DNA of 64,000 nucleotides from Patagioenas fasciata (Eukaryota; Chordata; Aves; Columbiformes; Columbidae), in NCBI RefSeq assembly GCF_037038585.1, contig NC_092520.1, forward strand, positions 3,424,501 to 3,488,500, read 5' to 3'. Position 1 is the stretch's first letter, and the number at the start of each line of letters is the position of its first letter. The notes beneath the pieces were generated by a model, which was not told the origin of the DNA, did not search any database, and saw only the letters and a program-made list of their open reading frames with translations. Positions 1 to 13,200 of the stretch are shown one piece after another. The position numbers and the translations under genes were made by a program.

Positions 1-384
1 CTTGGTAGCATCTCTTGTGCTTGACTCTGATGGCTGCTAGAATTTAGTAACTCCATCACTATTTGGGGAACAGATGTCAAATGTCATTGGGCTTCTTTGG
101 AAGGCTGCGGATGGCTCTTATCACTCAATAGCAGTGAGGTGTCCTGGAGAAGTCACTTGGGGCCACCTTGGCAAGTAGCATCCTTGAGCTGTGCATGGCT
201 TGGTGCAGGCAGGATCCCGCCAGTGCTCCAGGGCGTGGGCTGCAGTGAGAGTCTGGAGGACTCCGGATCTCATCTGAGATCAGGAAAGCTATTAAAGATC
301 TCTGCTGTGTAGGCATGTGTTGCTAAGGGTGTGATCCCAAACAGCCAGGCTGTCTAGTCCTGGGACAGGTGCCCTGGAAAACAG

Positions 385-617
385 AGCAACTGGACGGTTT
401 AGGCTAGACATTAGGAAAAGGTTCTTCACCCAGAGGGTGCTGGACACTGGAACAGGCTCCCCAGGGAGGTGTCACGGCCCCAAGCCTGACAGTGTTCAAG
501 AAGAGACTGGACAATGTCCCCAGACACACGGTGTGAACTGTGGGGTTGTCCTGTGCAGGGACAGGAGTTGGACTCCATGATCCTTGTGGGTCCCTTCCAG
601 CTCAGGGCATTCTATGA
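385..617 (+). mobile_element. CR1 LINE 3' fragment
   Basis: It has the CR1 core (a 'ggctagacattaggaaaagg' block, then 'caggctccccagggaggtg') and ends with 'ccttccagctcagggcattctatg', the typical CR1 3' end. It is 5'-truncated and lies in DGAT2 intron 1. Confidence 0.85.
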
Positions 618-2691
618 AAACTCTCCAGGAGCTGTGTTGGATGGCCAGCACACAACAACTGTCTTCAGCAGTAGAAGATGGAGATTTGTGTTCTTGCAAC
701 ATTAAAAATATTTCCTTAGGAAAAGACTGATACAAAACGGTACCAAATACTGAGATATACAGCATTATTTGCCTTAAAATTTATCATAGGTATGTCTGAT
801 AAGCCTTATTAAACTCAATTATTAGGCTAAGTATTCCGTGAAAATTAGAAATACTGCCTTTCCTGTGCTTAATTCTCCTTTGGGTTTTTAATATGTGAAT
901 GATGTTTGGTGTGGGCCCACAAGTGAGTCCTGGAAAGGAAGGGTTTTCTTCAAAGAACTGAATCCAAGTATCAGTGTTCAGTTATTCTGCTGTGGCAAAG
1001 ACCCCAAAATAAAGCCACGTTTCTGTTGGCTTGTTAAAGCTCTTGTGTCACCAGCAACCAGCCTGGTTCTCCAGAACATGGATTCCCCCAAATCCCCCCT
1101 GGCTACTACAGTTGAAGGAGAAAAGAAGCAAGGCTTGTATGGAGGGTTGAGTATACGAGGTGTGAAGTCTGGCACTATGGACAACAAGCTCAAGACTGGC
1201 TGGAAATGGCTGTGTCAGCACTAACAATCTATAATTACTCAACCTGCAGTTGACGCACTGGGTCCATCTGGAGTGTGCAGGTTGTTGGTGCAAAGGTGAC
1301 ACCTCTGCCCATTCTCACAGTCCTTTTCATTTCCACTGGACTTCTATATCCTTAACTGTGAATTAAACATTAATATTATACATTCCATGGTAACTATTGG
1401 CTTTGCTGGTGTTGGAAGCCTTGATCTCTGTGAAGGATGTTTTTGCTTTCAGCAAATAACTGACCCAGGACACCACTTGTCCAAGGGCAGATGCTCAGCT
1501 GCCTGCTGAACTCGTGCCTTCCCTCTGTCTTAATGCAGTTCGGGAAACAAATTGACAGGTTGACTTACGCCACCTAATACTGGTCTATTTACAGGGCTAG
1601 TAATCCCTGCAATTTGTTAAAGCATCTAGAAAATGCTGAAGTACAAATTCTCATCTGGAAGGAACAACAGTTGTCCTCTTTGGGGGAAGAGGATGGGGAT
1701 TTATCTGATCCAAGGCGGGAGTGTTGGATTAATCAATCCAAAGATGCTTTGGTAGTGTTACTACAAATGCTGGAAGGATCAGTTACACAAGGCTGGGCTT
1801 TTATTGTGGATCACAAATAATCTCTAAGACTCTTGACTTATTTTGAGGTTATAGCGGTGTCACTGACGATATCTCTATTGCTAAAGCTCCCTTTAAACTA
1901 GTATCTAGCAGTCCTCAGGCCACATGAGGTTTGTCCATGTGCGATTTTGTAAAGCAGGTTTTTGGGACAGCAAGTTTGTGGAGCTGGAGCAGCAGCTGCC
2001 CCAGCGTTGTGGTCCCTCAGCAGCAATGACAGATTTCTCTTACCCTTGGACAGATGACTCTGACCTGGTAAAAAAACAGGGTGTAATTTATCACTTTACC
2101 CAAATTTGGGTATTTACTGTCAAATGTGAGGAGCTGCTGCACAGGATTCCTGAGTCTTCCTAGCGTTGTGAATCAGTGTGTGTTGGTGGCTTCACTCGTC
2201 CACATGTTGCCCTGTCTCCTCTTAGAAACTGGAGTTACACTTGCAATGCTAAGAGTGAATTTAGCAAATATTATGTTATCATGCAAAGACTTGCCTTCAA
2301 CTTGAGCTGCTGCTTCAGACTGGATTAGTACTGTAGGTTTCAGTCTGCTGGCAGTTGCTGTGTCTTGATCCATCCTTGACTGAGACTTGGTCTACTTGGA
2401 GTAGTTAATGCCTAACCCCTTGCAAGGATTGTTCATTGGACATGGACTAAGGAAAGCTCAGGATGTGGGCTAGCTATAGATTTAGGCTACAGGGCCTGGT
2501 GTGGCTCTTGGCTGATGTTCTTTACAATCAGAAATGCTCAGGAACACATGTAGCTGTCAGTCCTGGGTACCGTGCTAAGTCTTAACATTAAATGCTACGT
2601 AAGAGGAGAAGCAAAGAAACTGCAAAATTAATACAGCAGCTCTATGAGTACAGCTACTGTGCATTAATTGTATTGCTTAGACTATGGGGAA

Positions 2692-2976
2692 AGCCTGTTG
2701 CAATAGGACAAGAGGTAATGGTTTTAAGCTAAAAGAGGGGAGATTTAGGTTAGATATAAGGAAGAAATGTTTTACACTGAGAGTGGTGAGAGCAATGAGA
2801 GCCTGGCCCAGGTTGGGCAGAGAGGTGGTGGATGAACCATCCCTGGAGACATCCCAGACCAGGCTGGATGGGGCTCTGAGCAACCAGAGCTGGTGAAGAT
2901 GTCCCTGTTCATGGCAGGGGTGGCACTGGGGGAGCTGGGAACGTCCCTTCCAACCCAAACTGTTCTATGATTCTAG
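2692..2976 (+). mobile_element. CR1 LINE 3' fragment
   Basis: It starts 'agcctgttgcaataggacaa' and ends 'ttctatgattctagg', with the 'gatgtccctgttcatggcag' block that marks one CR1 subfamily found repeatedly here. It lies in DGAT2 intron 1. Confidence 0.9.
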
Positions 2977-4108
2977 GTTAGGCGACAGCAAAGACTGTTA
3001 AATATAGTTCACGTATTTAAAAGATGCATTAGTGAAACCTGCTTTGTAGAAATTACTAGAACTATGGCACCTCCTCTGTCTCTATAGAAGAGACTCTTCT
3101 CCATCAAACTTCAATTTGACTAAGCGTGAGCACTTGCCATGATATCACCATTAGCAAAGTCCTGTCTTGCCAGCAACAGCAAGGACTGAACCCATTCAAT
3201 ATAATGGCTGCTTAGCAGTATCGCGTCCCTTATAATAACAGGCTGATCCTTAAACAGAGAAGGAAATATGTAAACACACCTCCTGGTTTGTTTGTAGGCC
3301 AGCAGCTCGATTTGCATTTTAACCAGTTATTATGGTGCTTGTGAAATAAAGTAATGAAGAGAAGGGAAGGAAAACTCATTTACAAGTGCTACTTTCTTGA
3401 GGTGGCTGAGTGTTTCAGCAAATGCTGCAGTAGGAGGCTCCTCATGTAGAAATGAAGTCACTTTGGTGTTTTACTTGTTCTCTCCCCACTTGAATAGCTT
3501 AAGCTTCTAAGAGTGGCTTTCAACTCCTTCCTTCCTCAGATGCAGTTTTTATGATCGTTTTCCTTACCCTTGTAGCTGTGGATCCCTGGGGTCATGAATT
3601 GAGGTGTTGCTCAACCAGCCCTTGAGCTCTGCTGTGTAAGGCTGGACCATAGAGCTTTCGTTGAACACACGTGTAGGAGTTGTGCAACAGACTTGGTGAA
3701 GGCTGGATGAGCAAGAGTTCAGACCACAGCCCCGTGTGTGCTTTGCCTGTGGTTTGGGACAGCTGATCTTTATCTTCTGGTGAAGTCATGGATTTCCCTG
3801 TTATCTACCACCACTTCCAGGAACTGGAAGTTTGAAGTGGGCGGTAGGACCATGTGTGATGGTCAAGGCAATAACGTCTTGCTCAGGTGGGAGCTGCTGT
3901 TGCCCATTAATCCCTTCCAGCATCCCCAAAACAGCTGGATGTTTGCAGATGACAATCTTTTGCCTTCTGGGATGCTTAAACTCCATGGGAAATATTATTC
4001 TTTAAGTCTTGTTCTAAAAGTAAACTATATGAACATCAATTTTTTTTAAACCTCCTATCTCAAAGTAAAATATGTAAATGTAAATTTATTCCTCTCTTTT
4101 TTTCTTAG

Positions 4109-4228
4109 GCACAGGGTCGAACATTCTTTCTTCTCTCCAGGATTTGTTCTGGCTATCTAAATCCAAAGTAGAGAAACAACTCCAGATCATCTCTGTGCTG
4201 CAATGGGTTCTCACTTTCCTCATCATGG
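4109..4228 (+). CDS. DGAT2: DGAT2 exon 2
   Basis: The exon follows a pyrimidine-rich tract ending TTCTTAG and stops before GTGAGT. Its first two bases complete a split codon, so the preceding exon must end in phase 2. It reads [13 protein letters not shown], then [19 protein letters not shown], the start of the hydrophobic membrane hairpin. After DLF it is three residues shorter than the human protein as I recall it. Confidence 0.95.
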
Positions 4229-7200
4229 GTGAGTAACACCTTTTGGCCTAAAGCAAAGCTTGTTTGCCTTAATTCTGAAAGAATTGTAATGCAAAAATGT
4301 TAACTCTTATGTAAGCATTAATTACTGGATGTGTACTGCAGCAGGACAGTCCCTGGGGTGTGTGCATATTGTATAATAGAACACAATCTTGTCATTTGGT
4401 ATTTTGATAATAAATGGCTTTACCTGGCTCTAGAAAAACCATAGGAGCTATAGAAAGACCTGCTGATTAGCTCATGTCTATGTGTACCATGCAAATAAGA
4501 TGGAAGCAACTGGAAATCTCTCACCTGACTCATTCGTGGGCATGTCCAGAAATAATAAATATCTAAGAAATTTCTTAGAAACAACCGATAGCTGATGCAA
4601 CTGATTGCAAACAGGAGTGCCTTACTTTTGGCTTGGTCACCACTCAAGAGATACCAGAGATGGGCAAGAAGTTTGTGTTAGACCAGCAAAACTGCTTGTC
4701 TCTGGTTACTTTTGTTTTGTTAAGCTTCAGGCTGCTCTGCTCCATAGTGTTGTTGATAAATAAACTGGAGAAAGGTGATGATTGCAGTCAATCAAGTCTC
4801 ATTGTTCCTTCCCAGTTTAGTTTGTGCTGAAATGGCAATAGCATTTGTGGGTGGGATCTCTGGCACCATGGTGGGGCGACTGGTGTAAAGCTGGTGTAAT
4901 GTGTGGAAGGTTTATGTAGTTGTGGAAGAAACTCCATTGGTGTAGGCCATGAAATGTCGATGCTGGTGGAGTCTTGATCTTGCTTGGTGAAGCAGATGCC
5001 GCACCTGGAGATCTTATAGAAGAGATACCTGGAGAAACCATAAAGGGGTGGGTTGAGATACTTCAAAGCTTTAGAGGAAGCTGCCTCAGTCCTACATGCA
5101 TTTATTTTTTTTAGCTAAATCTGTTTGCATTGAAGATTGACATCAGATTGAGATTAAGACTTCAGTATAGAAGGGTCAAAAGGCAAGGGACTCTTAATGC
5201 AAGTGTAAACGTAGACTAAAACCTGATGCAACCTTGTTTTCTTCTCTTTTTGGACCCATCCAGGTGTTGCTTGCACTTTAATCCTCATGTACATACTGTG
5301 CACAGATTGCTGGGCCATTGCCGCTCTATATTTAGCCTGGCTGGTATTTGACTGGAATACACCAAAGAAAGGTAAATATTGCAGCATAGATCTTTGCTGG
5401 TTAAGTGTCCCTGTCCTCATATTTGGACAAAGCACTTTCTTATAATAGGTGGGTTCCCTGCTTAGTGGGACTTGACTGAGTCACTGACCACCCTCCATTG
5501 CTTTAAGACCGCTGAAATCATGCAGGAACTTAGGCTTTCTTCCCCAAAAGATGAATCTGAGGTTAACATTGAGCTGTTTCTAGCTGGAATTGTTCATTGC
5601 CCAACTACAACAGGTCCTACTCAAAATTTTTTGTTAGGCCTTAATTAGCTTGAAGTATCCTAAAATCCTGAGTATAGATGGTTTCACCTGATTTTAGTGC
5701 AAGATGCAGGTGTCCCACTTCCTTAGTGGAACGAAATTCATAAGTTGCTGTCTAGCTAGAAAAATTATCTGGAGTCGTATAGGATTCTTGGTAGGCACCC
5801 ATGCCAAAAGAGCTTTAAAAGCATTATTTTTGTCTCTTCAGGAGGAAGAAGATCCCAATGGGTGAGAAACTGGGCTATATGGAGGTACTTCAGGGATTAT
5901 TTTCCAATAAGAGTAAGTAACAGTTTAACTCTATGCATTGAGTCTTAACTGTTTTAGACCGGCTTGTAATAACCCTCATGGAGTTGATGTTGGACCTACA
6001 CTAGTCTATCCATGACATTGAATTGTAAGCAGGACATGGCTTACTTACCATTGCCATACTACTGCTTGGAGCAACTGTGGCTATAAAGTCTGAAATGCAT
6101 CATCAGTGGTGGTATCGTGATTTGTAGAAGATGCTGCTTCTGATGGTTTTATCACCAGAATTCTTGAGGCAATCAGCCCTGCAGCAATAAGGCTATATCT
6201 CCCCGATTTCTGTTCTGCAACAATCCTGTGTTGTGCCAAGCCCTGACCTTGTTCCCCCCTTGTAAATCTGGCTCAGTTTTCGTCTGTTTTCCAGTTATAC
6301 CCTAGGGCAGAACCGTAATGGGTAAGAATATCTGGCAAACCTATGCACCAGAAACTCTACCACTTCACAGGGAGCAAGGAAACAAGCTTCCAAGTCCAGC
6401 AGCTTTGGGGAAAGGGAGTTTCCAGCAGCAGGAATAACTCCAATTCTCCATCTTGTAACTCATTCCCCTTCTGCTTATGTTTTCCCTGCTAGTTCAGGTG
6501 AGTTGCAGACCAAGGACAAGGCTGTCAGTCGGCTCTGGGGACTGCAGAATTAGCTGAAGGACTTGGAAAGGAGCAGGGGCCGCATTCAGCTGGGAGGGAA
6601 CTTGATCCTCTTTGGAAGGACACACGGCTGAAGGGACTATTATGTAAAGGCACTGGCACATCTTACTCAGCCTGAGCAAAAGAGAGGGACCTTGCAATGG
6701 CTTTTGATGAACCACCCTGTCCTAAGGTAGTCAAGTCTCAAAAGGCAGTAGGGAATCAAATGCCAGTAGGAAACCAAGCTGGTGTAGACTGTATTCCTCC
6801 TTTGGAAAGTCACTTGAGCTCTCAGGCTGCCTGAACAAACTGCTGGTGAACACCCTTGCCATATTCTTGCTGCTATTAACAGGTAACTCTTGGCAAATGT
6901 AGGTGTACATGGAAAAATACACTGCAACTGCACAGGCTGCAAGTGGCCGGTCAGCCCAGGTCTCTGAAAATGGAGAACAGAGCATGATTTAGTGTTGAAG
7001 GGTCTAAATTGGGTTGTCCTCTGGTGCCAAGTCCTCAGTACTGCAACAAACCCTGCCCTCTTGATATTGCTGAAGGCAAAACGGTGCTGGTTTCTACTGG
7101 GGGCATAATTCAAGAAGGTCACCAGTAACAGCCGGTCCCCTCATTTCATCTCTCCTTTGGTGTATTTAGCCCTCATCTTTGTGGGAACATGCTCTGTACC

Positions 7201-10200
7201 AGCCATGTGGGTCAGATCCACTCTATATATATTGTAAGTTTGTCAAACAGCTGGGTTGTTCAAGTAGGTTTAGATATGAGATTGAATAGATAAACCAAAC
7301 TTCTGCTTTTTTAGGTAATTACTTAGTATTTCACATGATCCATTTGTGAGAACCCCTTGTAACTGTAATTCTGTTGCCATTAAAGGGGTAGCGTTGTGCA
7401 AGGTTTACAGAGCCCATCAGTAAATCATAAAATCATAGGATAGTTTGGGTTAGAAGGCACCTTCTAAGCTCATCCAGTTCAAGCTCAGAGGACCATCCAA
7501 CCTGGCCAGGGATGTCATCCACCACCTCTCTGGGCAACCTGGGCCAGGCTCTCACCACCCTCAATGGTATGCAATGGTATGGTAAATGGTATGCAGAGAA
7601 CATCATATGAGGGTTGACAACTGTAGCGTAACTCCTGCACCTGCTATGGGGGAACAGCCAGCTGGCTGCCTGCTGCTTAAAAGTTGCTATGGGGATTGTG
7701 GGGCTGTGAGGTACTAGAGGTGGTTGTTTGCAGTTATCAGGCTGATCTTAGAGGATGAACCATGAATATTATCACTTGTAAGGAGTGGCACCAACCACCA
7801 GAATGTCTTGGGCTTAAATTTATGGAAAGCACAGGAACTCCTTTGATAAACTTATTCACCTGTCTTCAGGCAAGAGGGAGACTGGGCTAGAGGGGAATCA
7901 CTTCTGTCTGCAAAATCCCCCTTGTCTGAGTCCTGAACTGCCTGTGTAATGGCTTAGCAAGGCTTGGTTTGTCTCCCCAGCTTATGGTTTGTTGGGGCGG
8001 TCATCTGTTCTACCTCACCCTGTGCCATGGTCACAGCAATGACAATCTTACTGAGACACTTGTCATACTAAACTCAGCTTTTGCAAGCTCTGCCTGTAGA
8101 ACTGTTACCAGCACAGGTAACGCTTGCATTAGAACTATTAGCTCAGATTTTACTCCTATCCAAGGAAACAAATAGGAAGTGGTACAGCAGATTATTTTTT
8201 CCAAAATCCTAAGGCCATCTCCCCAGGAATTAGGGAGCCAGTTCCCAGGGGGTAACAACTTCAGCACCAAATATTTCAGAAGCGGAGATTTCTCTGTGGT
8301 TGCAGGTCTCAAAGCCAGGGCTTCCTTGTGCCAAGATGGTGTGCGTTCACCAGTCTTGTGGCTGCAATCTGGATCTGATCAGACAGAAATGCCACCAGTA
8401 TCGACCTCTGACAAATCTGTATGCTAGAACTTTCAGCTGGATCTGCTGCATCTTTCCACAGCTCTTCCTGCTGGTTTCTTTTATCAAGTAGCTGCACAAG
8501 AAGGTGGCTCTGCACATATTGATTGTGATTAGGCTTGGTCTCCACCTGAGTCAGCAGTGCTTCCTATCCTGAAACACCAGCAGGACTATTGTACCTGTAT
8601 GTGGAGACACCCAGGTCATGTTTTGTAATACCAGGTGGATTTGGGAACCAGCCTCAATCCAGATCAATTCCTCTGCAACAGCAGAGCTTGTTCACATTCA
8701 CCAGGGCTTCATGCAGTTGCTCTGACAGTAACAAGTTATTTTAGGGCACGGGGAGCTTAAGTTTGTCTGCTGCTTAGTGGCTGGCCTTACAAATAGTGCT
8801 TTAAGCTAAGCTGTACCTGAAGCAGCTGAGGAAGCTTCCAGCAAGCTAAATCCTGCTGCTGAACAGCCAGGTAAAGTCCAAGCTCTTGCAGGCGCGAACG
8901 TCCATCAAGTTGGACTCAATCCTTGTGTGTCCCTTCCAACTCAGGACATTCTATGGTGCTGTGCACTTGGCTGGACTCAGCCCCACTGCTCCATATGAGA
9001 TGTCATGTGGGGAGTGCCACAATCTAAAGGTCTTTTAGTTAAAAAAGCCAGGACCGGACCGTGTTAACGCAGCCACCGCTTATCTCCATAGGCAATAGCA
9101 CTTCAGATAGCGAGGACTGCAGACCTTTGGCTCACCTTTGTTGAGCAGTGAGCGTTTCAGATGTGTGCTATGAGACTTTCTTGGTCTCCTGCCAAGATGG
9201 GAGAGTCAGCAGCGTGCCAGAGCACGGTCTGTTGCAAGACAGCGACTCTTTTTGCGGCGCTTGTCTTGCACTTTTGTGGCTTGGCTGGCTTCCTGGTGAA
9301 GCTTCTCCTTGGTTTATTGGTATAGATGACTTACAGAATGGAAACAGAGGCTTTTGTTTCCTATGTGTGTAGCGTGGTGGCAATACTGAGAACCTGGAGG
9401 GGTCTTCAGGTCCTGGCATGAATTACTGGGAAAGTGAGATAATTTATTCTACAGCACTGCTGGGTGTGATGCAGCTAATTGCAATTGTTCTATTGTTTTG
9501 CAAGTTTATATGCTGACTACTGCAGATTGAATCCTGCAGGATGAGCTCTAACTTTCTGCTTTCTGCAAACTCCTGTGGTCACAGAGCTGTTCAGCTTTGC
9601 AAGTAGGCTGAGCACCCACTTAGATGTATTTTCATTCTGTTGTTTGGCTCCTGGTGCTGAGCAGTGGTGTCTCTGCAGTCCCATTTCTCTACACTGGAAT
9701 GTGCTACTTATTCATCCTGTTGGTACAAATAAAATCAGCAATACTGTTCTTCGGACATATCTGACACTCAAATATTAACTAGTTTTTAACGTCATCGTGC
9801 TGCTCTGTTGCTCTGTAGGCACAATTAGATCTGTTAAATAAATCTGTTATTACTAGAGCAGATGGATGGACCTTTGCTCCCAGTGAAACAGGTTTGGTCT
9901 CAGACAGCAGCTGGGAACAGGCGTGTTAGTGCAGAGGGGTGAAGGTCCAGCTTCAGTCCCAGCACTGTGATCACCTGGCTGGGATGCAGCAGACTGAGCC
10001 TTTGAGGATGTGAGGGCTGTGTGGGACTGGAGAAAACCTTGAAGGCAAGAGGAAAAACCTGTTGGACTTTCAGAACAGAGTTGCATATGTGGTGTTGTCA
10101 AATGACACCTACAGCAATTCCTTAGGTCAACCTGATAAGGCAGCCCAGCAGCTCAGGGGTTGCTTGTTGAGGTGGAAGGTGCAACAAAACTAGTAGTGAG

Positions 10201-13200
10201 GGGTCAACCTCCTTCAGTTTTGCTTGAGACTAGAAATAAGTGATGACAGCACTTCAAAAATTGCTGCTTCCACATTAAATTTAGGAAGCAATGAAGTCTC
10301 TGCCTTTGCTGCTGGCAGGTCAGACTCAGGGCTGAGTTTATGCATTAACAGATCTAAAACCTGCACCACTTGCAGATAAGGACACAAACCTGTCTGACGC
10401 CTGGCAGTCCTTGCTTGCCCTGGCTTGACCTGAGTAGAGGAAGACAAGCTCACCTTCTGTTGTGGGACAACCTGTGGAAGGCAGTGGCAGCCTGCATGGG
10501 TCAGATTGCTGGGGGAAAAGCACAAATATATGAATCCCGGGCTGACTCTCAGACCTGTAAATCCCTGTTATGAGCATTGGATTATCACTGATTCTCCAGT
10601 GCTGCTCAGATATTCCCCTTTTTCCTTATCATGGGTGGGATGTGCAGGTGAGCCAGTTCCCTGCACATCCCTTATCTTGTTACAAAACTACTTGTGGAAG
10701 TGATGTGGGTGAGCAGGGTGGGTATCACAATATCACAGTATGTTTGGGATTGGAAGAGACCTCAAAAGATCATCCAGTCCAATCCCCCTGCTGGAGCAGG
10801 AACACCTAGGTGAGGTCGCACAGGAACATGTCCAGGTGGGCTTTGAATGTCTCCAGGGAAGGAGACTCCACAACCTCCCTGGGCAGCCTGGGCCAGGCTC
10901 TGCCACCCTCACTGACAAGAAGTTTCTTCTCAAATTTCAGTGGAACCTCTTGTGTTCCAGTTTGAACCCATTACCCCTTGTCCTATCATTGTTTGCCACT
11001 GAAAAGAACCTGGCTCCATCCTTGTGGCACTCACCCTTTATATATTTATAAACATTAATAAGGTCACCCCTCAGACTCCTCTTCTCCAAACTAGAGAGAC
11101 CCAGCTCCCTCAGCCTTTCCTCACACGGGAGATGCTCCACTCCCTTAATCATCTTTGTTGCCCTATGCTGGACTCTCTCCAGCAGTTCCCTGTCCTTCTG
11201 GTACTGAGGGGCCCAGAACTGGACACAATATTCCAGATGGGGTCTCACCAGGGCGGAGTAGAGGGGAAGGAGAACCTCTCTTGATCTACTGACCACCCCC
11301 CTTGTAGCACACCTGAGGATGCCATTGGCCTTCCTGGCCACAAGGGCCCAGTGCTGGCTCATGGGCATCCTGTTGTCCACCAGGACCCCCTACACTGCTC
11401 TCTAATATGTAATTTTCCAACCTATACTGGAACCTGGGGTTGTTCCTGCCCAGATGCAGGACTCTACACTTGCCCTTGTTAAATTTCATCAGGTTATTCC
11501 CCACCCAACTCTCCAGCCTGTCCAGGTCTCTGATGGCAGCACAGCCTCTGGTGTGTCAGCCACTCCTCCCAGCTTAGTGTCATCAGCAAACTTGCTGGCA
11601 GTCACTCTATTCCCTCATCTAAATTGTTAATGAATATATTGAATAATATTGGCCCCAGTACTGACCCCTGAGGCACTCCACTAGATACTGGCCTCCAACT
11701 AGATTCGGCACCATTGACCACCACTCTCTGGCTTCTCTCCTTAAGCCAGTTTGCAACCCACCTCACTACTCTATTGTCCAGACCACACCTCCTCAACTTA
11801 GCCGTGAGGATGCTGTGAGGGACTGTGTCAAAGGCTTTACTGAAGTCAAGGTAGACCACATCCACCCCTCTGCCATCATCCATCCACCTTGTTACATTCT
11901 CATAAAAGGCTATGAGGTTGGTCAAGCACGACTTCCCCTTGGTAAAGCCATGCTGACTGCCCCTAATGACCCTCTTATCCCTGATGTGCCTTGAGATGAC
12001 ACCAAGGATAAGCTGTTCCATTACTTTCCCAGGGACAGAGGTGAGGCTGACCGGTCTATAATTATCTGGGTCCTCCTCCTTGCTCTTTTTGAAGACTGGA
12101 GTGACATTTGCTTTCCTCCAATCCTTGGGCATCTCTCCCGTTTCCCAAGACTTGGCAAAGATGATGGAGAGCGGTCCAGCAATGACTTCAGCCAGCTCCC
12201 TCAGCACCCATGGATGCATCCCATCTGGACCCATGGATTTATGGATGTCCAGACTATTTAATTGCTCCCTAACCCAGTCCTCATTGACTAAAGCAAACTC
12301 CTCCATTGACCTGGCTTCATCCAGGGTCTCAGGGATACAGGGCTCCTCAGGACAGCCTCCAGCAGAGTAGACAGAGACAAAGAAGGCATTCAGCAATTCT
12401 GCCTTCTCTGTGTCTTCTGCCACCAGGGCACCCACCCCATTCATCAGTGGGCCTACATTGCCTCTAATATTAACTTTTTTAAATACATAGCAGATAAAAC
12501 TTTTTGCTGTCCTTGACCCCTCTCTCCAGCTGTAATTCTAAGGATGCCTTGGCTACCCTAGCTGCCTTCCTACATCCTCTAACAGCAGCCTTATATTCCT
12601 CCCAAGTAGCCAGTCCCTGCTTCCATGACCTGTAAACTCTCCTCTTCTGCTTGAGCGTACCCAACAGATCCCTATTCAACCACGCAGGCCTTCTGGCTCC
12701 CTTCCTCGACTTCCTACGTGTGGGGATGCTCTGATCCTGAGCATGGAAGAAGCAATCTCTGAATGCAATCCAGCTCTCTTGGGCCCCTTTTCCTTCAAGC
12801 AGTCTTGCCCATGGGATTTCCCCTAGCAATTGCTTGAAAAGGCCGAAGTTAGCCCTGCCAAAGTCCAGGGTTGCAATTCTACTTGCTATCCTGTTCCTGC
12901 TACACAAGATGCTGAACTCCACCATCTCGTGGTCACTGCAACCCAGACAGCCCTCAACCTTTACTGCTTCGACCAGACCCTCTTTGTTAATAAGGATGAG
13001 ATCCAGCAGTGCACCTCTCCTGGTCGGCTCCTCCACCATCTGCATGAGGAAGTTATCATCAATGCACTGGAGGAACCTCCTGGACTGTGGCTGGCTGGCT
13101 GAATGGTCCTTCCAGCAAACATCAGGGAAGTTAAAATCACCCACAACAACCAGGGCCTGTGACTGTGAGGCCACCAACCCTATGTCTCTGTAAGATATAA

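Larger units (their letters stand above)
1..4108 (+). other. DGAT2: DGAT2 intron 1, 3' part
   Basis: No coding exon was recognised. The stretch holds two + strand CR1 fragments (about 385-617 and 2692-2976). The remainder is ordinary AT-rich sequence without a promoter-like GC-rich block, so DGAT2 exon 1 is probably further upstream. Confidence 0.75.
10723..13200 (-). mobile_element. CR1 LINE, about 2.5 kb, decayed ORF2 (endonuclease, RT, 3' end)
   Basis: The longest CR1 copy here, antisense in DGAT2 intron 4. The 3' tail is at 10723 and the 5' truncation at about 13190-13200. Read leftward, it holds the C-terminal part of an AP-type endonuclease ([12 protein letters not shown] and CSDHEMVEF blocks, 13190-12479). 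Next comes a reverse transcriptase frame (12444-11602) with [13 protein letters not shown] and [11 protein letters not shown] motifs. The C-terminal CR1 region follows (11380-10937, with [14 protein letters not shown]). The reading frame is broken between endonuclease and RT near 12475, and again before the FADD-type catalytic motif near 11590, which sits in another frame after a stop. The copy is therefore not expected to make active protein. Confidence 0.95.

Noticed and set aside
1-4108. DGAT2 exon 1 candidate
   Set aside because: No frame resembling the DGAT2 N-terminus followed by a phase-2 donor, and no CpG-rich promoter, was found.
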